This document shows positions 54,740 through 64,000 of a stretch of 64,000 nucleotides of DNA, in pieces. Each line of letters opens with the position of its first letter. Within the stretch, counting starts at the first letter, position 1. The DNA lies in contig CM068544.1 in NCBI GenBank assembly GCA_035048495.1, positions 7,744,138 through 7,808,137 of the forward strand. The letters run 5' to 3'. A program made the translations under genes and the position numbers. The notes under the pieces are model-generated. The model was not told where the DNA came from. It did not search any database and saw only the letters and a program-made list of their open reading frames with translations. This stretch comes from Euptelea pleiosperma. Lineage: Eukaryota > Streptophyta > Magnoliopsida > Ranunculales > Eupteleaceae.

Positions 54740-55464
54740 GAGTAACCCAGAAAGATACACTTAACAGACCAGGGATCAAGTTTGTCGTGACATGGACCAA
54801 GGACATGAACAAAAAACACACATCCAAAAACACGAGGAACACTAAACGGGGAGACATCAGGATATAACAAGGAGAAATGAGAAGGCCAAGCCAAAACAGA
54901 AGATGGCATACGATTAATGAGGTGACATGCAAGGAGAACATCACCCCAATACAGCTTTGGTACATGCATATGATACATAAGTGTCCAAGCAATATCCAAC
55001 AAATGTCGATGCTTATGCTCTACAATACCATTTTGTTGGGGGGTATGAGTACATGATGTCTGATGGATAATGCCAAGGTCAGCACAAAATGTCTGAATAG
55101 AAGATTGCATGTATTCCAAAGCGTTATCAGACCGGATAATCTTGATTGGCTTGCCAAATTGAACTGAGATCTCGTGATAGAACGTAAACAAAGCACGAGG
55201 CAATTTAGAGCAATCATTTAATAAAAACAGCAATGTCATATGAGAGTAATCATCCACAAAAGTCACAAAATAATGAAAACCAGATAAACTTTTTATTCGA
55301 GACGGACCCCAAATATCCGTGTGAACTACATCAAATGGACTAGATTGACAACTATCAATGCAACTAGGAAAAGAACTACGGTGATGCTTGCCTAATTGAC
55401 AAACTTCACAATCTAAAACAGACGCAGGACTCAAGTGAGGGACAACATGACGCAAATTAGACAA
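54721..55464 (-). pseudogene. Copia integrase
   Basis: One open frame of 247 codons. It holds CEVCQLGKHHRSSFPS (second half of the zinc-binding domain), FDVVHTDIWGPS, IKIIRSDNALEYM and PQQNGIVEHKHRHLLD, giving the catalytic D, D and E. It continues with PKLYWGDVLLACHLINRMPS and VFGCVFFVHVLGPCHDKLDP, then ends as LTR sequence (LFEV). LRSDNGGEY of relatives has become IRSDNALEY. The frame is open but lacks its start and downstream domains. Confidence 0.85.
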
Positions 55465-55799
55465 AAACGGACGACCTAAACGAAAATGCCACTAAAGAGG
55501 GGTCACAGAAGCGCTTAACGCAAAAGTAGGAGGACCAGTAGCCAAGTAATAAAAGCCGTCTTTTCATATCCCGAACCAATCACCTTCGTCTTAAGGTCCT
55601 GAAAAACACTAGGAAAGAAACTCACAAAGTATTGTAAAAATTTTGTAAGCTGACTAACCGAAAGCAAATTAAAGGGAAACTCATGAACAAATAAAGTGGG
55701 GCTAAAGAAACAGATGGAGTAGGGTGAATATTTCTCTTCCCCAAAACTCGACAAGTGGAGCCATTAGCCAACACAATATGTGACTGAATAGACTAGAAA

Positions 55800-56080
55800 T
55801 CAGAGAAGATTGAGGAAATACTAGACATATGAGCACTCGCCCCCGAATCGATAACCCAGGAGGAAGGAGACTTGGCTGCCAGGCACGCAGAGTTACATAT
55901 ATTAGCCATGGTGGCAGTAGGTGGCGCAGAGGAGTAGGCTATCAAAGACTGTAGCTGCTGAAGAATTTGGCTGATCTGTGCAGAATACTCATATGAGGAA
56001 TCACCAGTGGGAGTCGGAGGAGGCTCAAAAGATGGAAGAGAAGACTTATTAGAGACCTGATTAGCCCACGCAGGCTTGCT
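55800..56080 (-). pseudogene. Copia protease region
   Basis: On the minus strand SSWVIDSGASAHMSSISSIF contains the copia protease signature DSGAS (about 55855). A stop follows shortly after. Downstream to 55465 the frame is disrupted several times. Confidence 0.75.
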
Positions 56081-56932
56081 TCACTTGTCCCAACAAAACT
56101 GATCTATATCACCCGAAACACCACAATAAGAACACTTCATATCACCACGGCCACCACCGCGACCACGACCATGACCACTACGCCCTCCACAAGTACCACG
56201 GCCTTGAAAACCACCCCAGCCACGAGAGAACTCAGGAGGACCACTAGAGACTAATGCTGAGAATTCCTTGGGAGAAAGAATCACATGTCCAATAGAAGCA
56301 CCCTAAAGGCGAGAGAAGGCATTGGCCGCTGTAGAGAGGGACTCACAAGCCAAAATCTGACCCTTAATAGCACTGTATTCAGGGTTTAGATTTGACAAAA
56401 ACAAAGATGCCTGAAATTCTTCACGTTGACGTTTCTGCTTATCCAGATCTATAGTCAATGGTTGATACTGTTGAAGTTTCTCCCACATACCGCGGAGAGA
56501 ACTGTAATACTCACTGAGTGATTTATCGCCCTATTTCGTGGTGAACATAGACTCAAATAAATCATAGATACGTGAAACCTTGCTCTCCTGGGAATACATC
56601 TCACGAACTGCGTCCCAGATCTCCTTGGTTGTAAGGAGATAGATAACGTTGGAGGAAACAGAGGATTCCATACTGTTCCACAACCAGGTCATAACCAATG
56701 GATTTTCACACTGCCAATCTTCATACAGTTTATCTTCTTTGGGAGGATCCTTGGTTAAATACTTCAATTTTTTCTTGGCCATCAAGAAAACTTTAACGAA
56801 GTGAGACCAGGGAAGGTAGTTGGTGCCATTTAATTTTACAGACGTAATATGAGCACCAATATTATCCCAAACAAGTGATCTGCTATCACCAGGACCAGTA
56901 GACGAGCTTGAACCAGCCATCAGAAACTTCAA
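56081..56932 (-). pseudogene. Copia Gag with degraded zinc knuckle
   Basis: Begins MAGSSSSTGPGDSRS and includes TSVKLNGTNYLPWSHFVKVF, then NPLVMTWLWNSMESSVSSNV, TTKEIWDAVREMYSQES and MWEKLQQYQPL. A stop lies after FTTK (56531) and another near 56303. A Gly/Arg-rich tract leads to CSYCGVSGDIDQFCWDK (about 56081-56131), where the usual His of the CCHC knuckle is Asp. Confidence 0.85.
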
Positions 56933-57462
56933 AAATACGTAACTTCACCACAAACTCAGAAAAATCTGAAAATTGGAACACACATTCCCAGTATGATCCT
57001 ACAGGGGGCGGCAAGCATATAGGACCCTTCGGGGTTTCAGATTTTGAAAATTTTCAAAACCTGTTTTTGTCTCAGCCGGGCAAAGTTTTCGATCGGAGAC
57101 TCAAGAAAAATTCGAAATAAATATCAAAACAATCCAAATAGGCTATATGAGGTGCGCCAAGGGTAGAGAACAATACCTGCTTCACGTTGATGAGAAACAA
57201 CAAAACCCGAAAAACCTCTCCAAAGAGAGAAAACTGGAAAAATTGCACAGGCGATCTTCAATCACACATACAGAGTCCCTTCAATCTTCAGACTGATAGA
57301 AACAAACATACACACACCCTAGATGCACATCTAGATGTAAACAAACTTCAAACGACGAATCCGGTAGGATTTGTTCATACCAGAAGAGATCTTTCTGTGA
57401 AACAACTGTAAAGGAAAATAAGAAAAATAGAGAAGAAAAAAATCAGATTCGCACTGATACCA

Positions 57463-57783
57463 TGCTAGTTTTCGTAGTATTAGAGTTTGAGAGAGGGAGA
57501 GAGTTGGAGAGAATTGAGAGAATGAGAGTTGGAGTCGAACTAGGTTGTTCGGCCTCCTCTTGTTATTATATATATGTGTCCTACTTAAGTGGGTGTAACT
57601 AAGAAGCTTTAGTTACACCCACCTATCACAACCACACGTTACATAGAGAAACTCTAACATATGTTTTATTGCTAACTAGGGTTTGGAAAGAGGAAATGTC
57701 ATTTAACGGTGTGGTAAAAAAACGTTAGGCCACATCTAATAGTTGAAAACCAACACATAATTGTTCAAACTTCAAACAAATCA
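57463..57783 (-). repeat. 5' LTR (minus-strand copia, 54429-57783)
   Basis: 321 bp. The inner edge is set by the adjoining primer site at 57451-57462. The outer edge is where similarity to 54429-54739 stops; because the 3' copy is cut by the deletion, the true outer edge may be a little further right. Confidence 0.8.
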
Positions 57784-58529
57784 AAGTCTTAGACCCGGAA
57801 TCCTCAAAGTCACACTGCTCATCATCCTAACAATCAATCATCCAACAAGAACAGCAGAAGAACTGCTACTTTCCCTTCTTGTTAGGGTCTAGAAAATGGT
57901 TCACTTATAAGGTTTATACGTATATAAACCTTTAGATTTGTCTCACATGTAAAGTACTAATAACAAGTGCCCTTACAGAGTTACAGGTATGATCTATTCC
58001 AAATATATAAAGCACATATAACATCAATGTTATACGTATGGCCTAGGCGAACACTTTAACGCCTAACACCCTAGTGCCTAGGCACGCCTAGGAGAGCTCT
58101 TTTTTACTAGCACCTGCCGGGGCCCTGTTTTAAGCACTAGGGAACTGGTCACACGAAGCGATGGCCTTGATGTCGTCTAAGCGAAGCTTTGACTATACTG
58201 GTGATTACATAGGAATTATATTAGCTTATGAACAGGCATCATAGTGTTTGGTTCTTCAAAATGCTGAGTACATATAGTACCGTGATTCTAGTAATAATAC
58301 CCGTCTGCCTATCAAAAAACAAAAAGATGAAATTTTTGTACAGATTGGACCAGACAAATTATTGACAAATGTAACTAGGATTTTGAATAAAAAACCAGAA
58401 GATGTAAAATATCTGCGAAGATGACAGTATGAATATGTTGGGACATAACATAATAGGATGGATGAAATTAAGGAGCAAGAAAATATGAACAACAAAAAAG
58501 AAAAGGTTGTTTTAACTGTAACAACATAC
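57784..58529. other. MED15 copy A intron 4, 5' part
   Basis: Contains a GCCTAGGC-rich foldback patch (58030-58140) similar in style to 12602-12743. No coding region recognised. Confidence 0.45.
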
Positions 58530-59519
58530 TTGATGAGGCCTCTGGAAGTACTCTTTGTGACTGAAATGGTTGTTTTTGCTCAATTACATTTGGAGGCTGA
58601 AGTAAGGTACCCGATGTTTGAAGCCTTTGCTGGATATCTTCTTGTAATAAATTTTGCTGCTGTTGCCATTGTGCCAGCTGTGATTGGAGCTGAGACATCA
58701 GTTGCTGCTGTGGTGGTTGTGATTGTAACTGTTGCCCTTGAGTTGGCAACAAAGTGGATGATGTCTGCTGGGTTTGTTGTTGCTGCACTGCAACCTTGGC
58801 TTTCTGATGCTGCAGCGTGTGCATTGACTGCTGATTTGGCTGCATGTTTGAGACAGCAGGTTGAGTTCCAAGCAATTGCTGATGCTGCAGCATGTGCATT
58901 GACTGCGGAGCTGATTCCATCACAGAAGGCTGCGTCTGCTGAAGAGTGGTCTGGCTTGACTGGAGACCGGATGACATTTGCATTAGAGACTGCTGATAAG
59001 ATTGCAGCTGAGTTGGCTGCAATAGGTTCTGCTGCTTCTGCCGGATTTGTGATTGGATGAGTGGGGGCAGAATATTTCCCTGGAGCTGCTTTAAAAACAG
59101 TTGTTGCAGTTGCTGCTGCTGCTGCTGGTACATATTCTGACGTGGATTCTGAGACTGCTGTTGGGGCTGTTGGGGAACCTGTTGAAGATGCTGCCTTCCT
59201 TGCATCTGCCTCTGCAAATTGGAAAAAATATTTGATCGTACACCTTGTCCCACTGTATTACCAATTGAGTTCTGTGAAGTTCCAGACATATTCTGCAAGT
59301 TGGAACTCTGGCGAACAGCATCTTGCATGGTGGTCTGATTAAGACTGGCCACACACGGTAGTGCAGATGACAAACAAGCAGAACTTTTCACTCCACCAGA
59401 TGCAATGGTATTTTGAATTTTCTGAGATAACAGCTGCTGTTGTTCTTGAGACTGATTAGGTAAAGGAATCAGTAGAGGCTGCCCTTGGTTGCCCACTTGG
59501 GACTGCATACTCTGAGATG
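58530..59519 (-). CDS. MED15: MED15-like copy A exon 4 (first Gln-rich region)
   Basis: A 990-bp exon. The acceptor TTCCCAATATAG lies above 59519 and the donor CATCAA|GTATGT below 58530. With one base from exon 3 it reads ASQSMQSQVGNQGQPLLIPL, the conserved start of the plant MED15 Gln-rich region, followed by roughly 330 residues rich in Gln, Leu, Met, Ser and Pro, ending RVLPEASS. The phase is 1 at both ends. Gln-rich Mediator tail sequence is thought to be intrinsically disordered and activator-binding. The antisense strand has a long Ala-rich open frame that is a by-product of CAG/CAA repeats. Confidence 0.9.
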
Positions 59520-60008
59520 CTATATTGGGAATAAATGACCAACACCCAATAAGTCCATTAAAATTAAGAAAAGATAACATAAATAAGCATGTGTATTTCA
59601 CTGTTAATTGAACATTGAAATTGGGAATATCATTACATGACATTTACATATAACTTTCTATTGATTTTTCTTTTTTTTTTCTTTTTCTTTTTTTTTGAGT
59701 GTGGATTGTACACAAGATATTCTTAAGGGATAGAAGGACAGACCATCTCTCCATGTCAAACAACTATAGTAACTAGTAAGTGTCAGACTGTAATTCCATA
59801 AAAGCAAAACAACCAACAAACCTTCAGATATTGCAGTGATAGAAAAAGAAACTATAGTGTAACAAAAACTACAATTAATAATTGAGAAGATAAACTCAGG
59901 TTATTGTGCTTGCCATGCACGTCAGAAAGAAACAAAAAATATGAATTTTTATACAAACTTTCGCTGGTTACATCAGATAAAGAGCACTCATCTTTTTCAT
60001 GATGTTAC
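59520..60008. other. MED15 copy A intron 3
   Basis: 489 bp with GT/AG ends. The half next to exon 3 (59735 onward) is shared with copy B at 1083-1424. A T-rich run lies at 59668-59696. Confidence 0.7.
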
Positions 60009-60132
60009 CTCGATCTGGGGTATTTTGGTTACTAGCCGCAGAACTTGATGGTAGGGAATAAGCCGCTCTGGTATTCTGAGATACTGTCTCCAATGTCAGC
60101 ATCTTCAAAGATATTTTCCGCAGATAATCCGA
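60009..60132 (-). CDS. MED15: MED15-like copy A exon 3 (end of KIX domain and linker)
   Basis: A 124-bp exon with acceptor CTACTTTTCAG above 60132 and donor CGAG|GTAACA below 60009. It encodes SDYLRKISLKMLTLETVSQN and then a Ser/Asn-rich linker ending PDRG. Plant relatives have TMETKSQN, so LETVSQN is slightly more divergent here than in copy B. The preceding KIX exons are not in the window; the 5' neighbour intron contains the copia at 60255. Confidence 0.9.
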
Positions 60133-60254
60133 CTGAAAAGTAGAAATTGAGAACAATTATATGATCCTGACATAAAAGAATAAAGGCTCAGAAATGCAGA
60201 AATGAAAGAGCAAGTATTATTTGTTCAAGATGCATTAAAGCCCGATGCATGATC

Positions 60255-60466
60255 TGTTGTAATCTTGGACCGTAACCAGGATAAGAGATTAGGGTTAGAG
60301 ATGGAAGAGAGGAGAGAAGAAAAGAATTGGGGGAAGAGGAGAAATCGTGTAGAGCTTAGAATAGCCTACACGATTTCACCCAATCTATATATATTAAGTG
60401 AAGTTTTACAATATTACAAGGGCCCCCTGTAGAATATAAGATATTACAAGTAGGTCCCTAACAACA
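60255..60466 (-). repeat. 3' LTR of the copia at 60255-64000
   Basis: 212 bp with inverted ends TGTTGT and ACAACA. It contains an inverted AATCGTGTAG/CTACACGATT pair and a TATATATATTAAG promoter-like stretch. The purine tract next to it fixes the inner edge. Confidence 0.9.
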
Positions 60467-60494
60467 CCCCACCCCCCCCCCCCCCCCCCCCCCC
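60467..60494 (-). repeat. Polypurine tract (G-run) of the copia
   Basis: 28 bases that are all C on the plus strand except one A. This is the plus-strand priming tract; its length suggests slippage, in the cell or during sequencing. Confidence 0.85.
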
Positions 60495-61133
60495 TCAAGC
60501 TAGTGCAAAGATATCTATCATGCCCAGCTTAGATAACAGGTGCTCTAAGATCCCTTTAGTAACACCTTTAGTTAACACATCTGCAACTTGATCAGCAATA
60601 TGGACATACGGTGTACAAATAAGTCCCTGACCAAGCTTCTCTTTGATGAAGTGACGGTCTACCTCGATGTGCTTTGTCTTGTCGTGTTGAACTGGATTAT
60701 GAGCAATGCTGATGGCTGCTTTATTGTCACAATACAGTTGCATAGACCCTTTGACAGGATATCCGAGCTCACTGAGCATAGTCTTTAACCATAGAAGCTC
60801 ACATACACCATGAGCCATAGAACGGTACTTTGCTTCGGCACTGGAGCGGGCGACAACTGGTTGCTTCTTGCTGCGCCAAAACACCAGATTACCTCCCACA
60901 TACGTGCAGTACCCTGATGTGGAACATCTGTCAGTGACTGAACCTACCCAGTCAGCATCTATATAAGCTTCAACTCGCAAGTGTCCATTCTTACTAAACA
61001 GGAGACCCTTCCCTGGAGCCCCCTTAAGATAGAGTAACACTCGGTGTGCTGCCTCAAGATGTTGAGAGCGAAGGGCATGCATGAACTGACTGATGACACT
61101 GACTGCATATGCAATATCTGGTCGTGTTAGCAA
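60495..61133 (-). pseudogene. Copia RNase H
   Basis: Open frame of 212 codons. It begins LTRPDIAYAVSVISQFMH and continues HRVLLYLKGAPGKGLLF, EAYIDADWVGSVTDRCSTSG, SSAEAKYRSMAHGVCELLWL, LYCDNKAAISIAHNPVQHDK and HIEVDRHFIKEKL. The D, E, D catalytic positions (DADWVG, AEAKY, CDNKAA) are intact. It is separated from the reverse transcriptase by one stop near 61215. As a stand-alone frame it is part of a disrupted polyprotein. Confidence 0.9.
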
Positions 61134-61214
61134 AAGGTAAATGAGACGCCCAACAAGTCTCTGGAACTGGCCTGTATCAGCAATGGGATCCCCATCAACA
61201 GGATTCAGCCGATG

Positions 61215-62159
61215 TTACTGCTCTGTAGGCGTATCGGCTGGTTTAGCTCCCAAGTTTCCTGACTCTCGAAGGAGATCAAGTACATACTTTCTCTGTGAGA
61301 TGAACACACCCTGCTTTAACCTAGCAACCTCAATGCCTAGAAAGTATCTCAAGGTTTCCAGATCCTTGATTTCGAACTCTGTGCCAAGGTATTTTTTCAA
61401 TCTGCAAACCTCATATGGGTCATCTCCCGTGACCACGATATCATCCACATACACAATAAGAGCAGTAAGACGACCTTGACTTCTCTTAATGAAGAGAGTG
61501 TGGTCCGCCTGACTCTGCGAGTAGCCAATCTTCTTGACTACGGAACTGAACCTCTTGAACCAAGCCTTAGGTGACTGTTTAAGCCCATACAAGGCTTTCT
61601 TCAGTCTGCACACAAGTTCCTTACTCCCGGTCAGACTGAACCCCGGAGGACCTGTCATGTAGACCTCTTCCTCTAGATCACCATGGAGGAAGGCATTCTT
61701 GACATCCAACTGGTGGAGGGGCCAAGAAAAATTTGCCGCGAGAGATAACAAAACTCAAACTGAGTTCATCTTAGCCACAGGAGCAAACGTCTCCTGGTAG
61801 TCAATCTCATAAGTCTGTGTGTACCCTTTGGCAACGAGACGGGTCTTGTACCTGTCGATGCTTCCATCTGCTTTGTATTTCACTGTATATACCCACTTGC
61901 ACCCCACGGGTTTCTTTCCTCTAGGCAATGGAACCAAATCCCAATTACCATTCTTTTCTAGAGCTGTCATCTCCTCTAGCATGGCTGCTTTCCACTGAGG
62001 CTGGCTGAGGGCATCTAAGACACTGGATGGCGACACTGGATAGGGAAGTAGCAAATGCCCTGTAGGATGGTGAGAGCTGTTGATAGGAAACAAAGTGAGA
62101 GATAGGGTGCTTGGTAACACAGTTCCGAACACCCTTCCGATGAGCAATAGGTACATCAA
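61215..62159 (-). pseudogene. Copia reverse transcriptase
   Basis: Two frames split by a stop at about 61752. The first has QPQWKAAMLEEMTALEKNG and KPVGCKWVYTVKYKADGSID; the second has PLHQLDVKNAFLHGDLEEEV, LKKALYGLKQSPKAWF and catalytic LIVYVDDIVVTGDD with both Asp intact. It ends LGAKPADTPTEQ before the RNase H. The family order is complete. Confidence 0.9.
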
Positions 62160-62247
62160 TGTCTATGGGAAGGATAGTAGAAGGAGCAACAGAAATATCG
62201 TCATGAGGATCACTAAGGACACGATTACCTGGATCGAGTTGGATTTC

Positions 62248-63288
62248 CTAGCAGTGAGTTTGGATGGTGGACTGTTTCTCTTTTTGACGTCGTCTGGCAT
62301 ATGTCTTCAGCTGCGGTTCCTGTAGCACAGTGTCAGTAGGAGATAAGGACAAGGGTACAAGAGACTCATCAGGTAAATCAAGGGGTACTGGTTGAGGAAT
62401 CTCCCCCTGTGGAGGTATCGGACTCTCATCAATACTCCCAAGCTCCCCCTGAAGAGAAGTCCGATCAACTGAGAAGAAGGGAAGATTCTCAAAAAAGGTA
62501 ACATCTAGAGAAACAAACCGACGACGGGTAGAGGGATGGAAACACCGATATCCCTTCTGAGTGGACGAATAGCCAAGGAACACACATCGAACGGCTTTCG
62601 GATCTAACTTGTCCTTCCTGTGATGGGTGTGAACATAGCAAACGCAACCAAAGACCTTAGGTGGAATGGAGAACACAGGACAGGAAGAAAACGGGAGTGA
62701 AAGGGGAGACTTCGACCTCAAGACACGAGAGGGTATCCGATTTATCAAGTAGGATGCCGTCAACACAGCGTCAGCCCAATAATCCTTGGGTACCCTAGTA
62801 CCAAGAAGAAGTGCCCTAGCAACCTCCGGGACATGGCGATGCTTTCGCTCAGCAGTCCCATTCTGTTGAGGTGTATCGGCACATGAAGTCTGATGAAGAA
62901 TTCCATGCTCCTCAAAGTAGGAGGCAAGACCACTGTACATGTATTCCCCCCCATTGTCAGTGCGTAGGACTTTTAGGGTGGTGCCCAATTGATTACACAC
63001 CATTTTATGGAAAGTCTGAAAGATAGTATGCACCTCATTTTTTGATTTCATAAGGTAGATCCAAGTGTAACGACTGTAGTCATCCACAAAAATCACAAAG
63101 TAGCGAAAACTAAAGATAGAAGTGGTGGGATTGGGTCCCCAAACATCAGAGTGCACATGCTGTAAAGGAAACATACTTTTTTTATTACTGGTCGGAAAAG
63201 ACACCCGACATTGTTTTGCAAGTACACAAGTTTCACAGTTGAACTCAAAAAATGGAATAGACGCAAACTGAGGTAACAAACTCTTCAT
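62248..63288 (-). CDS. Copia integrase (long open frame)
   Basis: 346 codons open. CETCVLAKQCRVSFP is the zinc-binding half. VHSDVWGPN, LRTDNGGEYM and PQQNGTAERKHRH contain the catalytic D, D and E. The C-terminal part has VFGCVCYVHTHHRKDKLDPK and TRRRFVSLDVTFFENLPFF, then a variable Pro/Ser-rich linker. One stop separates it from the protease frame above. Very similar to the integrase of the copia at 43956-49874, indicating one lineage. Confidence 0.9.
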   Translation of the reverse strand: MKSLLPQFASIPFFEFNCETCVLAKQCRVSFPTSNKKSMFPLQHVHSDVWGPNPTTSIFSFRYFVIFVDDYSRYTWIYLMKSKNEVHTIFQTFHKMVCNQLGTTLKVLRTDNGGEYMYSGLASYFEEHGILHQTSCADTPQQNGTAERKHRHVPEVARALLLGTRVPKDYWADAVLTASYLINRIPSRVLRSKSPLSLPFSSCPVFSIPPKVFGCVCYVHTHHRKDKLDPKAVRCVFLGYSSTQKGYRCFHPSTRRRFVSLDVTFFENLPFFSVDRTSLQGELGSIDESPIPPQGEIPQPVPLDLPDESLVPLSLSPTDTVLQEPQLKTYARRRQKEKQSTIQTHC

Positions 63289-63321
63289 GACTGAAAGCAG
63301 TAAATGACCTAGCCTGTTATG

Positions 63322-63864
63322 TCATCGCATTAACAGGTCTTTATTAACGCTAGAACTACTGACATTGGCACTAGACTGATGTGCAACAGAATATGAAGTC
63401 GGCTGGCTATCGAGCAGGTACAATCCACCATCCTCACGACCACTACCAATCATCCACCTCGTCTCCAAGTCCTGAAAAACACGGTGAGTAGGAAAAAAGG
63501 TAACACTGCGGTTTAGGCTCTTAGTAAGATGGCTAACAGAAAGCAGGTTAGTGGTGAATTTAGGAACATGAAGTACAGAGGATAAAGACAAAGTAGGTGT
63601 GGCAGAGATAGTGCTCTTCCCTGAGATAGAGGAGAAGGTGCAATCGGCCACGCGGACCTTGTCCTTACCCGAGCAGATATTATAGGTGGAGAAAAGGGAT
63701 GGCATACCAGTCATATGATCAGAGGCACCAGAATCAATGATCCAGGAAGGACCAATGGGTGCCGTAGACACATGGTGGGCTGAATGGGATGTACGTCTGA
63801 GCAAAGGATGATGTAAGTGGGGAAGGGCCATCAAGCTGAGTAAGTAATTATCGAAGGCTGTCAA
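63322..63864 (-). pseudogene. Copia protease
   Basis: SWIIDSGASDHMTGMPSLFS near 63750 is the aspartic protease active site. It is followed by KVRVADCTFSSISGKSTI, SVLHVPKFTTNLLSVSHLTK and GREDGGLYLLDS, which link to the integrase. A stop at 63322 interrupts the link. The upstream Gag part is outside the window. Confidence 0.85.
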
Positions 63865-64000
63865 TGTCCATGCTAAAGAAGGTGTTGGACTGCCCAGAAG
63901 AAGGGGTCACATCAGAGGAATCTTGACTAGTGGCATGAGCGGCTGAGGTTCCATGTTTGCTACCAGAGGGCTTTTTTGAGGAGCCTTGCTTCTCCCCAGA

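Larger units (their letters stand above)
54429..57783 (-). mobile_element. Internally deleted Ty1/copia retrotransposon
   Basis: LTR-like direct repeats at 57463-57783 (5' LTR, minus strand) and 54429-54739 (3' LTR) are highly similar, with about ten differences. The primer site TGGTATCAGTGC adjoins the 5' LTR (57451-57462). Gag, protease and integrase follow in order; the sequence then passes from the integrase C-terminal block (CIFLGYS) straight into LTR sequence at about 54740. Reverse transcriptase, RNase H and the purine tract are missing. Flanks TATGT and AAGTC do not match, so the outer end or target duplication is unresolved. Confidence 0.85.
23000..60132 (-). other. MED15: MED15-like gene copy A, span of visible exons
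   Basis: Gene-level span for five exons: 60009-60132, 58530-59519, 37205-37275, 24086-24160 and 23000-23908. Their phases are consistent throughout (1, 1, 0, 0). Together they encode the end of KIX, the first Gln-rich block, the DWQEEVYQK...YLPDLNEMYQ block and the second Gln-rich block, in the order known for plant MED15. Introns are 489 bp, 21,254 bp, 13,044 bp and 177 bp; the two giant ones contain nested retroelements. N-terminal exons are outside the window, beyond the copia at 60255. The family's conserved C-terminal region was not found downstream, so this copy may be shortened. Confidence 0.8.
60255..64000 (-). mobile_element. Ty1/copia retrotransposon, 3' part (continues past the window)
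   Basis: Minus-strand element inserted in MED15 copy A intron 2. The 3' LTR is 60255-60466, preceded by a G-rich purine tract (60467-60494). RNase H, reverse transcriptase, integrase and protease follow upstream in order to 63900; Gag and the 5' LTR are beyond 64000. The left flank TGATC (60250-60254) is also present at the unoccupied site in copy B (1728-1732). Only a few stops are visible, so it is younger than the copia at 43956. Confidence 0.9.

Noticed and set aside
58458..59060. 200-codon Ala-rich open frame on the plus strand
   Set aside because: It is the antisense of the Gln-rich MED15 exon 4; CAG/CAA repeats read backwards give CTG/TTG/GCT codons without stops. No independent motifs.

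Overview
The window is nuclear DNA from a flowering plant. Genes are interrupted by canonical GT/AG introns. Ty1/copia, Ty3/gypsy and LINE reverse-transcriptase remnants fill most of the space. Copia primer-binding sites match the 3' end of plant initiator tRNA-Met, and hAT-, Tourist- and Mutator-type MITEs are common. No bacterial features, CRISPR arrays, rRNA or tRNA genes were seen. The species cannot be named from the sequence.

The only cellular protein family I recognise with confidence is Mediator subunit 15 (MED15, the KIX-domain and glutamine-rich Mediator tail subunit). Two head-to-tail copies lie on the minus strand. Copy A runs from at least 60132 down to 23000: its exons are at 60009-60132, 58530-59519, 37205-37275, 24086-24160 and 23000-23908, its 5' exons lie beyond 64000, and its conserved C-terminal region was not found. 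Copy B runs from 13998 down past 1425: its exons are at 13883-13998, 13424-13535 and 1425-1548. The KIX domain of copy B is split by an 11.9 kb intron. Two introns of copy A are 21.3 kb and 13.0 kb, and both are packed with transposable elements.

Layout by coordinate. 1-1080: Ty3/gypsy pol fragment (minus). 1083-1732: a segment duplicated from, or shared with, 59735-60254. 1733-13423: copy B intron 2, with hAT-type MITEs, a 221-bp tandem array, a putative solo LTR and a duplicated orphan exon. 14254-17670: a dense MITE cluster just upstream of copy B, with foldback elements carrying CCACGTGG G-box cores, a Mutator-type MITE nested in a Tourist-like MITE, and a hAT element with an exact 8-bp target duplication. 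19580-20790: LTR-like sequence with a 62-bp CAATCGATTGG minisatellite. 25899-26710: a complete Tourist-like foldback element. 27102-34670: a large non-autonomous gypsy-like element containing a TRIM in its left LTR, a 2.4-kb solo LTR and two minisatellite blocks. 34671-36616: a copia remnant. 37890-53880: LINE fragments, an inverted pair of about 1-kb repeats, and a complete but decayed copia (43956-49874) inserted in a LINE. 54429-57783: an internally deleted copia. 60255-64000: the 3' part of a younger copia whose unoccupied site is preserved in MED15 copy B.

No novel multi-gene system was seen. The most interesting content is the tandem MED15 pair and the nested-insertion record within its introns and promoter. 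All coordinates of exons and element ends were read by eye from splice consensus, terminal motifs and target duplications.
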